Below, piece after piece: positions 55,572 to 62,504 of a stretch of 64,000 bases of DNA; the stretch's first letter is position 1; every line of letters starts with the position of its first letter. The notes beneath the pieces are model-generated. The model saw nothing but the letters and a program-made list of their open reading frames with translations, did no database searches and was not told the DNA's origin. Source of the stretch: Pseudomonadota bacterium (GTDB lineage: Bacteria > Pseudomonadota > Alphaproteobacteria > UBA2136 > JASBTF01); the NCBI GenBank assembly GCA_030148545.1, contig JASBTF010000002.1:651152-715151 (forward strand). Direction: 5' to 3'. The position numbers were made by a program, and so were the translations under genes.

Positions 55572-56908
55572 TGGAAAAGAAACAAGCAATACGCTGTGCC
55601 ATCTACACACGTAAATCCACCGATGAAGGATTGGATCAAGAATATAATACGCTGGATGCCCAGCGCGATGCTGGCGAGAATTACATCAAATCACAGCAAC
55701 ATGAAGGCTGGAATATTCTTCCTAAGCATTATGACGATGGTGGCTTTACGGGTGGGAATATGGATCGCCCCGCATTGAAAGGGCTTATCAAGGATATCAA
55801 AGCGGGAAAGATTGATGTGGTGGTGGTTTATAAGATCGACCGTCTCTCACGCTCGCTCACGGACTTTGCTCAGATGGTCGATGTTTTTGACAAGCACAAT
55901 GTGAGCTTTGTATCCGTCACTCAGCATTTCAACACCAAAGATTCCATGGGGCGTTTGACGCTGAATATCCTGCTGAGTTTTGCGCAGTTTGAGCGTGAGG
56001 TTATCGGAGAGCGTATCCGCGATAAATTCGCCGCCTCTAAGAAAAAAGGCATCTTCATGGGCGGTGCTCTCCCCCTTGGTTATAATTCAGTGGATCGCAA
56101 GCTGGAGATTGTACCTGAAGAAGCCGAGCTGGTACGGCATATCTTCCAGCGTTATGTGGAAATTAAATCCATCTCTCAGCTGATAAAAGAACTCGACCTG
56201 AAGGGTCATCGCACCAAAATGTATAAAAGTGGCACAGGTAAAATACGCGGTGGGCGCAAATTTAACCGCCAGTATATTTACCGCATGCTGAATAACCCGC
56301 TTTACCTTGGGCAGATTGTTCATAAAGATAAAACCTATCCAGGTCAGCATGACGCGATTATCACAAAGAAATTATGGGACGCTGTTCGCAAGATATTATC
56401 CAGCGACCGTGTTAAACGCGGAAATTACAGCAAGAACAAAAACCCGACACTCCTGCGCGGACTGATACGGTGCAATTGTTGTGATTGTGCCATGACGCCA
56501 ACCTTTACGAAGAAGAACCAGCGCATATATCGCTACTACACGCCCACAACGGCCATACACAGAGGTTATGACGAGTGTAAGGTTGGTCCAGTCCCCGCAG
56601 CAGAGATTGACGCGCTGGTGGTCGGTCACATTCGCAAATTTATCGAAAGCCCCGAGATCATCACGCAAACTCATGACAAGTTACGCAGTGATGATGATTG
56701 CCCGCATGATTTTGGCTTGGAAGAGCTACGCGCCCATATTGGTGATTTCGACGGTTTTTGGAAGAAGCTCAAACCCAAAGAGCGCAATCGCATCGCAGAG
56801 CTTTTGGTGAAAGAAGTCAGCATCGATACTGGCGAAGTTGCTATTGATATGCGATTGGACGGTTTTACCACTATTGCCAACACTTACACGCAAGGAGGAA
56901 TTTTATAA
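55571..56908 (+). CDS. Large serine recombinase (integrase)
   Basis: Catalyses site-specific integration and excision of the element through a serine-DNA link. The resolvase domain holds the nucleophile in AIYTRKSTDEG (Ser16), then YKIDRLSRSL and NILLSFAQFEREVIGERIRDKFAASK. A recombinase domain (IPKGY-like FMGGALPLGYNSVD) and a zinc-ribbon (LLRGLIRCNCCDCAMTPTFTKK) follow, then a coiled region. The 445 residues fit the family. Large serine integrases do not require a tRNA target, so the tRNA nearby may be incidental. Its stop overlaps the next gene start (TAATG). Confidence 0.95.
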   Translation: MEKKQAIRCAIYTRKSTDEGLDQEYNTLDAQRDAGENYIKSQQHEGWNILPKHYDDGGFTGGNMDRPALKGLIKDIKAGKIDVVVVYKIDRLSRSLTDFAQMVDVFDKHNVSFVSVTQHFNTKDSMGRLTLNILLSFAQFEREVIGERIRDKFAASKKKGIFMGGALPLGYNSVDRKLEIVPEEAELVRHIFQRYVEIKSISQLIKELDLKGHRTKMYKSGTGKIRGGRKFNRQYIYRMLNNPLYLGQIVHKDKTYPGQHDAIITKKLWDAVRKILSSDRVKRGNYSKNKNPTLLRGLIRCNCCDCAMTPTFTKKNQRIYRYYTPTTAIHRGYDECKVGPVPAAEIDALVVGHIRKFIESPEIITQTHDKLRSDDDCPHDFGLEELRAHIGDFDGFWKKLKPKERNRIAELLVKEVSIDTGEVAIDMRLDGFTTIANTYTQGGIL

Positions 56909-57330
56909 TGACAACTATATCTGTGAATGAAGCGCTGGACACGCTTCATATCCGCATCCCGATGCAATTTAGCAGGCGCAGCTCTCGCAAAATGATCGTG
57001 GGGCCAAACGGTGAGAACATCGATGCCATGGCCGATACACAGGAAGATAACACGGACTACACTTTTATCTCCGCGCTGGGCAAAGCCTTCTCTTGGCAAC
57101 GTATGCTCGATGACGGCAAATATGAAACGCCGAAGGAGCTTGCCAAAAAAGAAAATGTGGAAGTGACGCATATGTACCGTGTGATGCGTTTAACGCTTCT
57201 CGCCCCTGACATTATCGAAACGGTTTTAAACGGCACACAGCCCCGCACGTTAACGCTACAGAATGTGGTGCGCGGATTTCCCATTTCATGGCAAGAGCAA
57301 AGAAAAATTTTCGGATTTACGCATGAATAA
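56908..57330 (+). CDS. Prophage protein with HTH-like segment, recombinase-linked
   Basis: A 140-residue protein usually seen directly after serine recombinases in alphaproteobacterial prophages. The N-terminal half has two basic patches (MQFSRRSSRKMIVGPNG) and LGKAFSWQRMLDDGKYETPKELAKKENV. The middle EVTHMYRVMRLTLLAPDIIETVLNG resembles the helix-turn-helix of ParB/KorB-like proteins, and the C terminus RTLTLQNVVRGFPISWQEQRKIFGF is characteristic of the group. A role in excision or control of the recombinase is inferred. Its start overlaps the recombinase stop. Confidence 0.7.
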   Translation: MTTISVNEALDTLHIRIPMQFSRRSSRKMIVGPNGENIDAMADTQEDNTDYTFISALGKAFSWQRMLDDGKYETPKELAKKENVEVTHMYRVMRLTLLAPDIIETVLNGTQPRTLTLQNVVRGFPISWQEQRKIFGFTHE

Positions 57331-57344
57331 AAATTAAAAAAGTT

Positions 57345-57412
57345 TCGTCACTTTGTAAAAACATCGCAGACCTAACCCATCAGGACAAACCAACAATGGA
57401 GAACCCTGATGG
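57345..57412 (+). promoter_or_regulatory. Bipartite element motif, copy B, with start-codon hairpin
   Basis: TCGTCA (57345-57350), 14 bases, CGCAGACCT (57365-57373). CCATCAGG (57377-57384) and CCTGATGG (57405-57412) then pair perfectly. The right arm contains the ATG of the next gene, and the GGAGA ribosome site lies in the loop. Confidence 0.65.
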
Positions 57413-57600
57413 ATCAAAAATCAAATATTCTTTCCGGCTCGCGTGAACATATTGCCGAGCTATCCGATATCATAAAAACAGCTATTTTGAGAGAAATTGG
57501 CGCTCAAAAGCGAAAAGATGATGCTGCCGATACTGGCGATGACATCCCAGAAAACACAACTTCGTATGATGAGATACGTCATACAAGAGTACCTATCTGA
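57409..57600 (+). CDS. Small acidic/basic prophage protein
   Basis: I do not recognise this 63-residue protein. It has a helical first half (SREHIAELSDIIKTAILREIGAQKRKDD) and a polar tail. A GGAGA ribosome site lies six bases before the ATG. The start codon is inside the hairpin of leader copy B, so translation may be controlled. It lies between the recombinase-linked protein and the sigma-like gene. Confidence 0.6.
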   Translation: MDQKSNILSGSREHIAELSDIIKTAILREIGAQKRKDDAADTGDDIPENTTSYDEIRHTRVPI

Positions 57601-57714
57601 AACAACTTAAATTCTCGATACCAAGGTAAATAAGGGAAATCGCCTTATGCGCCTTTATGCGGTTGTAAGAACACCCCAATAACACCTTCTAATTGAACAA
57701 ATTTTTGCATCTGA

Positions 57715-57741
57715 TTCCTCCCGACCAATCAAATGGAGGAA
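57715..57741 (+). promoter_or_regulatory. Hairpin covering the ribosome site of the sigma-like gene
   Basis: TTCCTCC (57715-57721) and GGAGGAA (57735-57741) pair perfectly. The right arm is the whole ribosome site for the ATG at 57748, and the loop is CGACCAATCAAAT. This leader would keep translation low unless opened. Confidence 0.65.
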
Positions 57742-57747
57742 AATTAG

Positions 57748-58326
57748 ATGTCAAACAACCGCTACGGCGGCGTAGACTCCTACGCCGCCTTTTTTATTAC
57801 AATTAAGGCTAAGACCATGATCCGTACCGGACTGTTCTCCCCCGATGACCGTGAGGATATCGAGCAAGAGCTGATGATGGCGTATCTCAAGGATGAAGGT
57901 AATTTCAACGGCAATCGCGCCGAGAAAGATGCCTTCACCCGCATGGTGATCAATCACCGCAGTGTGCAGATGATCCGCGAAATCACAACGGACAAACGAA
58001 AAGTCAGGTTGAAAGAGATCTCACTTGACCAACCTGTTTTCAGCGATGATGAGGATACGCTCTTTATTGATCAGGTGATGGATACGGGTGGATTATGGGA
58101 TGACAAACCCTTTGAAAGCTTTGCTGATCTCTCGATCCAGCGCATCGATATCTTGAAAATCAGAGAGTCTTTGCCGGAAGATCTGCAGCAGATATTTGAT
58201 CTGATGATGGAGCACACCATCAGTGAAGCCGCAGCCATATTGAAAATTCCGCGCACCACATTTTCATCGCGCGTTAAAAAACTAAAGGAGCATCTGATGC
58301 AGAGCCAGTTTAAAAATTATTTTTGA
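57748..58326 (+). CDS. Sigma-70-like (phage-type) RNA polymerase sigma factor
   Basis: A 192-residue protein with a weak sigma-70 region 2 (FSPDDREDIEQELMMAYLKDEGNFNGNRAEKDAFTRMVINHRS) and a clear region-4 helix-turn-helix at the C terminus (LPEDLQQIFDLMMEHTISEAAAILKIPRTTFSSRVKKLKEHL). It matches sigma-like proteins of alphaproteobacterial prophages. The N-terminal VDSYAAFFITIKAK continues the family pattern, so the start at 57748 is kept, although it places a perfect terminator inside the first codons. It may drive the bipartite motif promoters of this element, which is inference. Confidence 0.75.
   Translation: MSNNRYGGVDSYAAFFITIKAKTMIRTGLFSPDDREDIEQELMMAYLKDEGNFNGNRAEKDAFTRMVINHRSVQMIREITTDKRKVRLKEISLDQPVFSDDEDTLFIDQVMDTGGLWDDKPFESFADLSIQRIDILKIRESLPEDLQQIFDLMMEHTISEAAAILKIPRTTFSSRVKKLKEHLMQSQFKNYF
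57766..57795 (+). terminator. Perfect terminator hairpin inside the start of the sigma-like gene
   Basis: GGCGGCGTAG-ACTC-CTACGCCGCC, a perfect ten-base stem, is followed by six T. It begins seven codons into the gene. With the ribosome-site hairpin just upstream it forms a possible attenuator: untranslated transcripts could stop here. Confidence 0.75.
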
Positions 58327-58333
58327 TTATTTT

Positions 58334-58391
58334 TCGTCGTTCTGCGGCGTTTTCGCAGACCTGCCTTTTAGGACCAACAAAACCTAAAAGG
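58334..58391 (+). promoter_or_regulatory. Bipartite element motif, copy C, with ribosome-site hairpin
   Basis: TCGTCG (58334-58339), 14 bases, CGCAGACCT (58354-58362). CCTTTTAGG (58364-58372) and CCTAAAAGG (58383-58391) pair perfectly; the right arm covers most of the AAGGAG ribosome site of the next gene. Confidence 0.65.
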
Positions 58392-58398
58392 AGAAAAC

Positions 58399-58656
58399 AT
58401 GACACTGTCCGTAGAAGAAAAAATCAATATTGGCGATGCCGTTTTTAAATGGGTGCAACACACACCGGTGGGGCAGCTGAAAGATTTGGATGATGATGAG
58501 CTGGAGATGATACGACAGCATCTGATCAAAGAAGTACGTGAAGTCGGTCGGGCTTTGCATTGGATCGACGGCATTATCAAACTCAAATCCATTGAGCGTG
58601 ACCAGCAACCTTCCAATCCTATCGTGCCAAATCCAATCAAAGAGGTACGCTCATGA
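58399..58656 (+). CDS. Small prophage protein of unknown function
   Basis: I do not recognise this 85-residue protein. It looks mainly helical, with an acidic turn (KDLDDDELEMIRQHLIKEVREVGRALHWIDGII) and a Pro/Asn-rich tail. AAGGAG precedes the ATG by five bases, partly inside the leader hairpin. The stop overlaps the start of the DUF6362 gene (ATGA), so the two are translated together. Confidence 0.65.
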   Translation: MTLSVEEKINIGDAVFKWVQHTPVGQLKDLDDDELEMIRQHLIKEVREVGRALHWIDGIIKLKSIERDQQPSNPIVPNPIKEVRS

Positions 58657-59033
58657 ATGAAAAGACCGTTACCGTAAAACAAAAATACGTTGAAGACCGC
58701 ATCCGTGAAGCTGCACGAACATTACACCGCCTGCCTGAAGAACGGGTGCAAGGCTATTTCAGCGCGTGGCCTGCCATTAAGCGTGATGAAATGGAAATCC
58801 TGCAGATGGAAAAACAGCCCATGCGGATCAGGCCAACCTCCGATAACATCACCGAAATGGAAGAAGTGCTGTTTGTGTGGCTGCGCTGGTTGGATGTGGA
58901 TGAACGCAAACTTGTCTGGCAACGGGCGGAGCGTGTGCGCTGGAAGCTGATTTGTAACCAGTTCGGTGTTGGGCGCACAAAGGCTTGGGAGATGTATAAA
59001 TGTGCGCTGGGTAAGATTGCCGCGCGAATATGA
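58653..59033 (+). CDS. DUF6362 family prophage protein
   Basis: A 126-residue DUF6362-type protein. Conserved features are YVEDRIREAARTLHRLPEERVQGYFSAWPAI, RIRPTSDNITEMEEVLFVWLRWLDVDERKLVWQRAERVRWKLIC and a C-terminal HTH-like FGVGRTKAWEMYKCALGKIAARI. Such proteins sit near the replication and methylase genes of alphaproteobacterial prophages. The HTH suggests DNA binding. Both ends overlap neighbouring genes by four bases. Confidence 0.8.
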   Translation: MNEKTVTVKQKYVEDRIREAARTLHRLPEERVQGYFSAWPAIKRDEMEILQMEKQPMRIRPTSDNITEMEEVLFVWLRWLDVDERKLVWQRAERVRWKLICNQFGVGRTKAWEMYKCALGKIAARI

Positions 59034-59476
59034 GCCAACTGACGTTTGCACCAATCCCCAATGATATCTTGCGCCGCACGGATTTAAGTCACGGCGCAAA
59101 GCTCTGCTGTGCGCGGTTAATTCAATACGCCAACAAGGATGGTCAGGCTTTTCCCAAGCTCAAAACGCTGGGTGAAGAGCTTGGCATGTCCCCGCGTGCC
59201 GTGCAGAGGTTTATCGTTGAATTGGAAGGCTACAAGCTGCTGACAACACAGCAACGTGGCCGTGGGCAATCGAATATCTATCATGTGGATAAGTCTATAC
59301 TTATCCACAGCTCAAAAATTACCACGCCAGAAGTGTCGTGTTTAGACACGCCGAAACTGTCCACTCCAGACACGCCAAAAGTGTCGCATCCATATAAAGG
59401 AAGAAAAGAACACCTCAAAAAAGAAATAGAAAAGATAACAGCTGGGGTTGTGAATAACCTTCGCATGCCACGATGA
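59030..59476 (+). CDS. Helix-turn-helix protein, phage replication-initiator type
   Basis: A 148-residue protein with an N-terminal winged helix-turn-helix of the HTH_36 kind: FAPIPNDILRRTDLSHGAKLCCARLIQYANKDG, then FPKLKTLGEELGMSPRAVQRFIVELEGYKLLTTQQRGRGQSNIYHV. The C-terminal part is Ser/Thr/Pro-rich with short repeats (CLDTPKLSTPDTPKVSHP) and a basic end (YKGRKEHLKKEIEKIT). Similar domains begin many phage replication proteins, whose longer C-terminal part is missing here, so it may be a regulator or a shortened initiator. Its start overlaps the DUF6362 stop. Confidence 0.75.
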   Translation: MSQLTFAPIPNDILRRTDLSHGAKLCCARLIQYANKDGQAFPKLKTLGEELGMSPRAVQRFIVELEGYKLLTTQQRGRGQSNIYHVDKSILIHSSKITTPEVSCLDTPKLSTPDTPKVSHPYKGRKEHLKKEIEKITAGVVNNLRMPR

Positions 59477-59548
59477 AGAAAGATCATCAATTCGCTTGAT
59501 AGCTTCCAAGAATGAAGCGTTACTGATGTCAACAAAGGAGACAAACCA

Positions 59549-59767
59549 ATGACAAACACACACAAAAAACGAACAGCGCTGGATGCTTTTATCGAACACA
59601 AAGCCAGCATTGACGCGATGTTGGAGCGTTTGCAAAAAGCCAGCGCAGACCATTTTGAGACCAACCCCGATAGCCTCAACTGGGCAGACGTTGGAACGGT
59701 GGCAAGCATATCAAGCGACCTGCAGAACATTACAGACCGCGTTTTCAAGGAGGGTGAATATGCCTAA
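59549..59767 (+). CDS. Small prophage protein of unknown function
   Basis: I do not recognise this 72-residue protein. It is helical and polar (TALDAFIEHKASIDAMLERLQKASADHFE), with a second helix around SLNWADVGTVASISSDLQNITDRVF. An AAAGGAGA ribosome site precedes the ATG at the right distance. It ends the run of co-directional small genes before a gene-free stretch. Confidence 0.6.
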   Translation: MTNTHKKRTALDAFIEHKASIDAMLERLQKASADHFETNPDSLNWADVGTVASISSDLQNITDRVFKEGEYA

Positions 59768-60129
59768 ATCAGCGCACAGTTTTCATGAGTGATCTATAAA
59801 AAATGTTCGCGAACATTTTTGGAGCGGACATGACGAACAAAATCACCTAGTCTAATCAATACAATCGCTGGAGTAGTATCTCAAAGCCACGCAACCATTC
59901 ACTTTGGGCGTGGCTTTTGCTTTTTCCCTTCCCTGTTATAGCAAAAAAGGTACTTCCGGCGATTGATCCCTATGCGGCGGGCTTAGGCGCAGGACTTTTT
60001 TAGCGCCAAACTATTTTTTTGGGTCCGCACTTTAATTTTTAACATCAAAAACTTAGCAAAACCGAGCCTTGCAGGTGCGGACCCTAAGTGCGGACCCATG
60101 CGGACGCATATAAGAAGGAATTTGAATTT
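59768..60129. other. Control region before the methyltransferase genes
   Basis: No standard gene. It holds a 22-base perfect palindrome centred on TTCG/CGAA (59799-59820) and a ribosome site GGAG with a six-codon frame MTNKIT (59830-59850). Next is a terminator-like hairpin AAAGCCACGC/GCGTGGCTTTT (59883-59926). Then come 12-base arms GGGTCCGCACTT (60021-60032) and AAGTGCGGACCC (60086-60097), and direct TGCGGAC repeats at 60076, 60089 and 60099. Confidence 0.65.
60076..60105 (+). promoter_or_regulatory. GCGGACC repeats, probable operator of the methyltransferase gene
   Basis: Three direct copies of TGCGGAC start at 60076, 60089 and 60099, and an inverted copy lies at 60022-60029. They end about 25 bases before the methyltransferase start. 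Such clusters often bind a repressor or initiator protein. Confidence 0.55.
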
Positions 60130-61249
60130 GTGGATCATCGTTCCCTTAACATTTTGTCATTGTGCGCCGGTGTCGGCGGACTCGACCTCGGCATCCGAGT
60201 GGCGCAGCCAAATGCTAGAGCAGTCTGTTTTGTCGAGATCGAAGCCTTTGCGTGCGAAATCTTGGCAACGCGCATGGAAGACAAAACCATGGATGAAGCG
60301 CCTGTTTGGACGGATTTGCGATCCTTTAACGGCAAGCCGTGGCGTGGCATCGTGGATTGCATCACTGCAGGATACCCGTGCCAACCATTCTCCGTTGCAG
60401 GAAAACAAAAAGGCAAAGATGACCCACGCCACCTCTGGCCAGATGTGTACAGGATTGTGCGGGAGGTACGCCCAAGGCTCTGCTTCTTCGAAAACGTCCC
60501 CGGACATTTACGACTGGGGTTCGAACAAGTCCATGATGACCTTCAAAGATTGGGTTACCGCGTTAAGGGGGGCTTGTTCTCAGCGGAGGAAGTCGGTGCG
60601 TCTCATAAACGCGAGCGTCTCTTCATTTTGGCGTACCGTGAAAGCGACCGAGCCAACGGGTGGCTGTCTCAGCTCAGAGAAATTCAAAGAACGGATGGAT
60701 GCGGGCATGCCATTGAGCCTGCGGGATCAGGTGAAGCATCTCTGGCCGACAGTCCGTGTCTCTTCTGCGAATGGCCCGTGCAAGAAGGAGATCGAGAACA
60801 ACAATCCGAAATGCCGTCTGGAAGTATCGATTGTGAATTGGGCAACGCCGAACACGCTGGATCATCTTCCAGCCAGGTCTCCCGAAGCCATGAAGAAATT
60901 GATGGGGCCGAACGGTCAACGTGCGGGCAGATCTCGCCCGAGCAATCTGCGGGAGCAGATCATGTGGCCGACACCGATTGCTTCGGAACACAAATACCGC
61001 CTTCAGGGGAACTCTCAACAAAGCAATGGATTAACGGCAACAGCTATCCATTCCCACCCGGACCCGAAGGAAACTGGGACGAAATCCCAACCTGTTTTAA
61101 ACCCGCAATTTGTCGAATGGCTGATGGGCTGGCCAATCGGGTGGACAGCATTCGCGCCTGTGGAAACGGTGTCGTCCCACTGGCTGCCGCTCATGCGTGG
61201 GGCATTCTTACAACTGCAGCAAATGGAGGAAAATAAAAACCATGACTGA
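60098..61249 (+). CDS. Second open frame overlapping the methyltransferase gene
   Basis: The +1 frame relative to the methyltransferase is open for 383 codons. Its second half contains features I associate with phage proteins found with C5 methylases: KDWVTALRGACSQRRKS, repeated WPT/WATP units (HLWPTVRVS, NWATPNTLDHLPARSPEAM, MWPTPIAS), RPSNLREQI, and a C-terminal NPQFVEWLMGWPIGWT. It ends in ATGACTGA, overlapping the start codon of the next gene, a usual coupling arrangement. ATG codons at 60419 and 60533 could serve as internal starts. The first half looks random. It may be a real overlapping gene, a frameshift product, or a chance open frame. Confidence 0.4.
   Translation: MRTHIRRNLNLWIIVPLTFCHCAPVSADSTSASEWRSQMLEQSVLSRSKPLRAKSWQRAWKTKPWMKRLFGRICDPLTASRGVASWIASLQDTRANHSPLQENKKAKMTHATSGQMCTGLCGRYAQGSASSKTSPDIYDWGSNKSMMTFKDWVTALRGACSQRRKSVRLINASVSSFWRTVKATEPTGGCLSSEKFKERMDAGMPLSLRDQVKHLWPTVRVSSANGPCKKEIENNNPKCRLEVSIVNWATPNTLDHLPARSPEAMKKLMGPNGQRAGRSRPSNLREQIMWPTPIASEHKYRLQGNSQQSNGLTATAIHSHPDPKETGTKSQPVLNPQFVEWLMGWPIGWTAFAPVETVSSHWLPLMRGAFLQLQQMEENKNHD
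60130..61236 (+). CDS. DNA (cytosine-5-)-methyltransferase, phage type
   Basis: Transfers a methyl group from S-adenosylmethionine to cytosine in DNA. Motif I is LNILSLCAGVGGLDLGIR, motif IV with the catalytic Cys is GYPCQPFSVAGK (about residue 83), and motif VI is FENVPG. Motif VIII is HKRERLFILA and motif X near the C terminus is RACGNGVVPLAAAHAW. The variable middle is the target-recognition part. The GTG at 60130 follows AAGGA; an in-frame GTG at 60088 would add 14 residues. A second reading frame is open across almost the whole gene (60098-61249). The ParB-methyltransferase gene follows. Confidence 0.92.
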   Translation: MDHRSLNILSLCAGVGGLDLGIRVAQPNARAVCFVEIEAFACEILATRMEDKTMDEAPVWTDLRSFNGKPWRGIVDCITAGYPCQPFSVAGKQKGKDDPRHLWPDVYRIVREVRPRLCFFENVPGHLRLGFEQVHDDLQRLGYRVKGGLFSAEEVGASHKRERLFILAYRESDRANGWLSQLREIQRTDGCGHAIEPAGSGEASLADSPCLFCEWPVQEGDREQQSEMPSGSIDCELGNAEHAGSSSSQVSRSHEEIDGAERSTCGQISPEQSAGADHVADTDCFGTQIPPSGELSTKQWINGNSYPFPPGPEGNWDEIPTCFKPAICRMADGLANRVDSIRACGNGVVPLAAAHAWGILTTAANGGK

Positions 61250-62504
61250 TGTAAAATCAGAAGATCTAAAAATTGAACAACTCGCTGTCGATAAACTCGT
61301 TCCTTATGCGAAAAATGCACGCACACATTCCGATGCACAGGTCGCACAGATCGCAGGATCAATCAGCGAGTTTGGCTTTATAAATCCAATCTTGCTGGGT
61401 GATGACAATGTGATCATTGCGGGGCATGGGCGTTTGATGGCGGCAAAAATGCTGGGCATTAAAAAAGTGCCAGCCATTCGGTTGAAACATCTTAGCGAGG
61501 CGCAGCGCCGTGCGCTGGTGATTGCAGATAATAAAATTGCTGAGAATGCTGGTTGGGATGAAAGTCTCCTCCGTGAAGAATTGATCGCGCTGGGTGATTT
61601 GGATTTTGACGTTGATCTTCTTGGTTTTGATGCTGAGGAGCTGGATAGCATTCTGCTGGTTGATGATGGTGCATCGGGTGGATTAACCGATGAAGATGCC
61701 GCGCCGGAAGTTCCGGAAAAACCAGTCAGTGTTGAAGGTGATATTTGGATTTGCGGTGAGCATAAAGTTTTGTGCGGGGATTCCACCATGATTGACAGTT
61801 ACAACACCCTCATGGGTGAAGAGCTGGCCGATATGGTGTTTACCGATCCGCCGTATAACGTCAATTACGCCAATTCGATGAAAGATAAGATGCGCGGCAA
61901 AGCTCGTCCGATCCAAAACGACAATCTTGGCGATGGGTTTGGTGACTTTCTCTACGACGTTTGCACCAATCTCATGATGATGTGCAAAGGCGCTATGTAT
62001 GTGTGCATGAGTTCGTCTGAACTTCACACGCTGCACGGCGCGTTTGTTGGCGCTGGTGGCAAGTGGTCAACCTTTATCGTATGGGCGAAAAACACCTTCA
62101 CGCTGGGACGTGCAGATTATCAACGCCAATACGAGCCAATCCTTTATGGCTGGAAAGATGGGCATGAGCATTTCTGGTGTGGTGCGCGGGATCAAAGCGA
62201 CGTTTGGTTTGTGAACAAGCCCGTTAAAAACGATTTGCATCCGACGATGAAGCCTGTGGAGTTGGTGGAACGCGCTATTCATAATTCCAGCAAAACCAAA
62301 GATATTGTGCTTGATGCGTTTGGCGGTTCAGGGTCAACGATGATTGCGTGTGAAAAAACAGGTCGTCGCGCCCGATTGATTGAGCTTGATCCGAAATATG
62401 TCGATGTCATTGTGAAGCGTTGGGAAGAGTTTACTGGAAAAAAAGCAACTCTGGCCGATGGTGGCCAGAGCTTTAAGGCGTTAGCTAAAAAGCGGGCTTC
62501 TTAG
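61242..62504 (+). CDS. ParB-domain DNA methyltransferase (amino-methylating)
   Basis: A 420-residue fusion common in phages. The N-terminal ParB/Srx-like domain (about residues 8-110) has LVPYAKNARTHSDAQVAQIAGSI, FGFINPILLGDDNVIIAGHGRLMAAKMLG and RALVIADNKIAENAGW. The C-terminal domain is a beta-class N6-adenine/N4-cytosine methyltransferase with catalytic DPPY in VFTDPPYNVNY (about residue 203) and the S-adenosylmethionine motif DAFGGSGSTMIACEKTGRRARLIELD (about residue 360). The target is unknown. It probably protects the element's DNA or regulates its genes. Its stop overlaps the converging DUF3489 gene. Confidence 0.92.
   Translation: MTDVKSEDLKIEQLAVDKLVPYAKNARTHSDAQVAQIAGSISEFGFINPILLGDDNVIIAGHGRLMAAKMLGIKKVPAIRLKHLSEAQRRALVIADNKIAENAGWDESLLREELIALGDLDFDVDLLGFDAEELDSILLVDDGASGGLTDEDAAPEVPEKPVSVEGDIWICGEHKVLCGDSTMIDSYNTLMGEELADMVFTDPPYNVNYANSMKDKMRGKARPIQNDNLGDGFGDFLYDVCTNLMMMCKGAMYVCMSSSELHTLHGAFVGAGGKWSTFIVWAKNTFTLGRADYQRQYEPILYGWKDGHEHFWCGARDQSDVWFVNKPVKNDLHPTMKPVELVERAIHNSSKTKDIVLDAFGGSGSTMIACEKTGRRARLIELDPKYVDVIVKRWEEFTGKKATLADGGQSFKALAKKRAS

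Noticed and set aside
57748..57817. A separate leader peptide ending before a later start of the sigma-like gene at 57818
   Set aside because: The residues before 57818 continue the sigma-like family pattern, so one gene from 57748 is preferred; the terminator inside it is reported instead.
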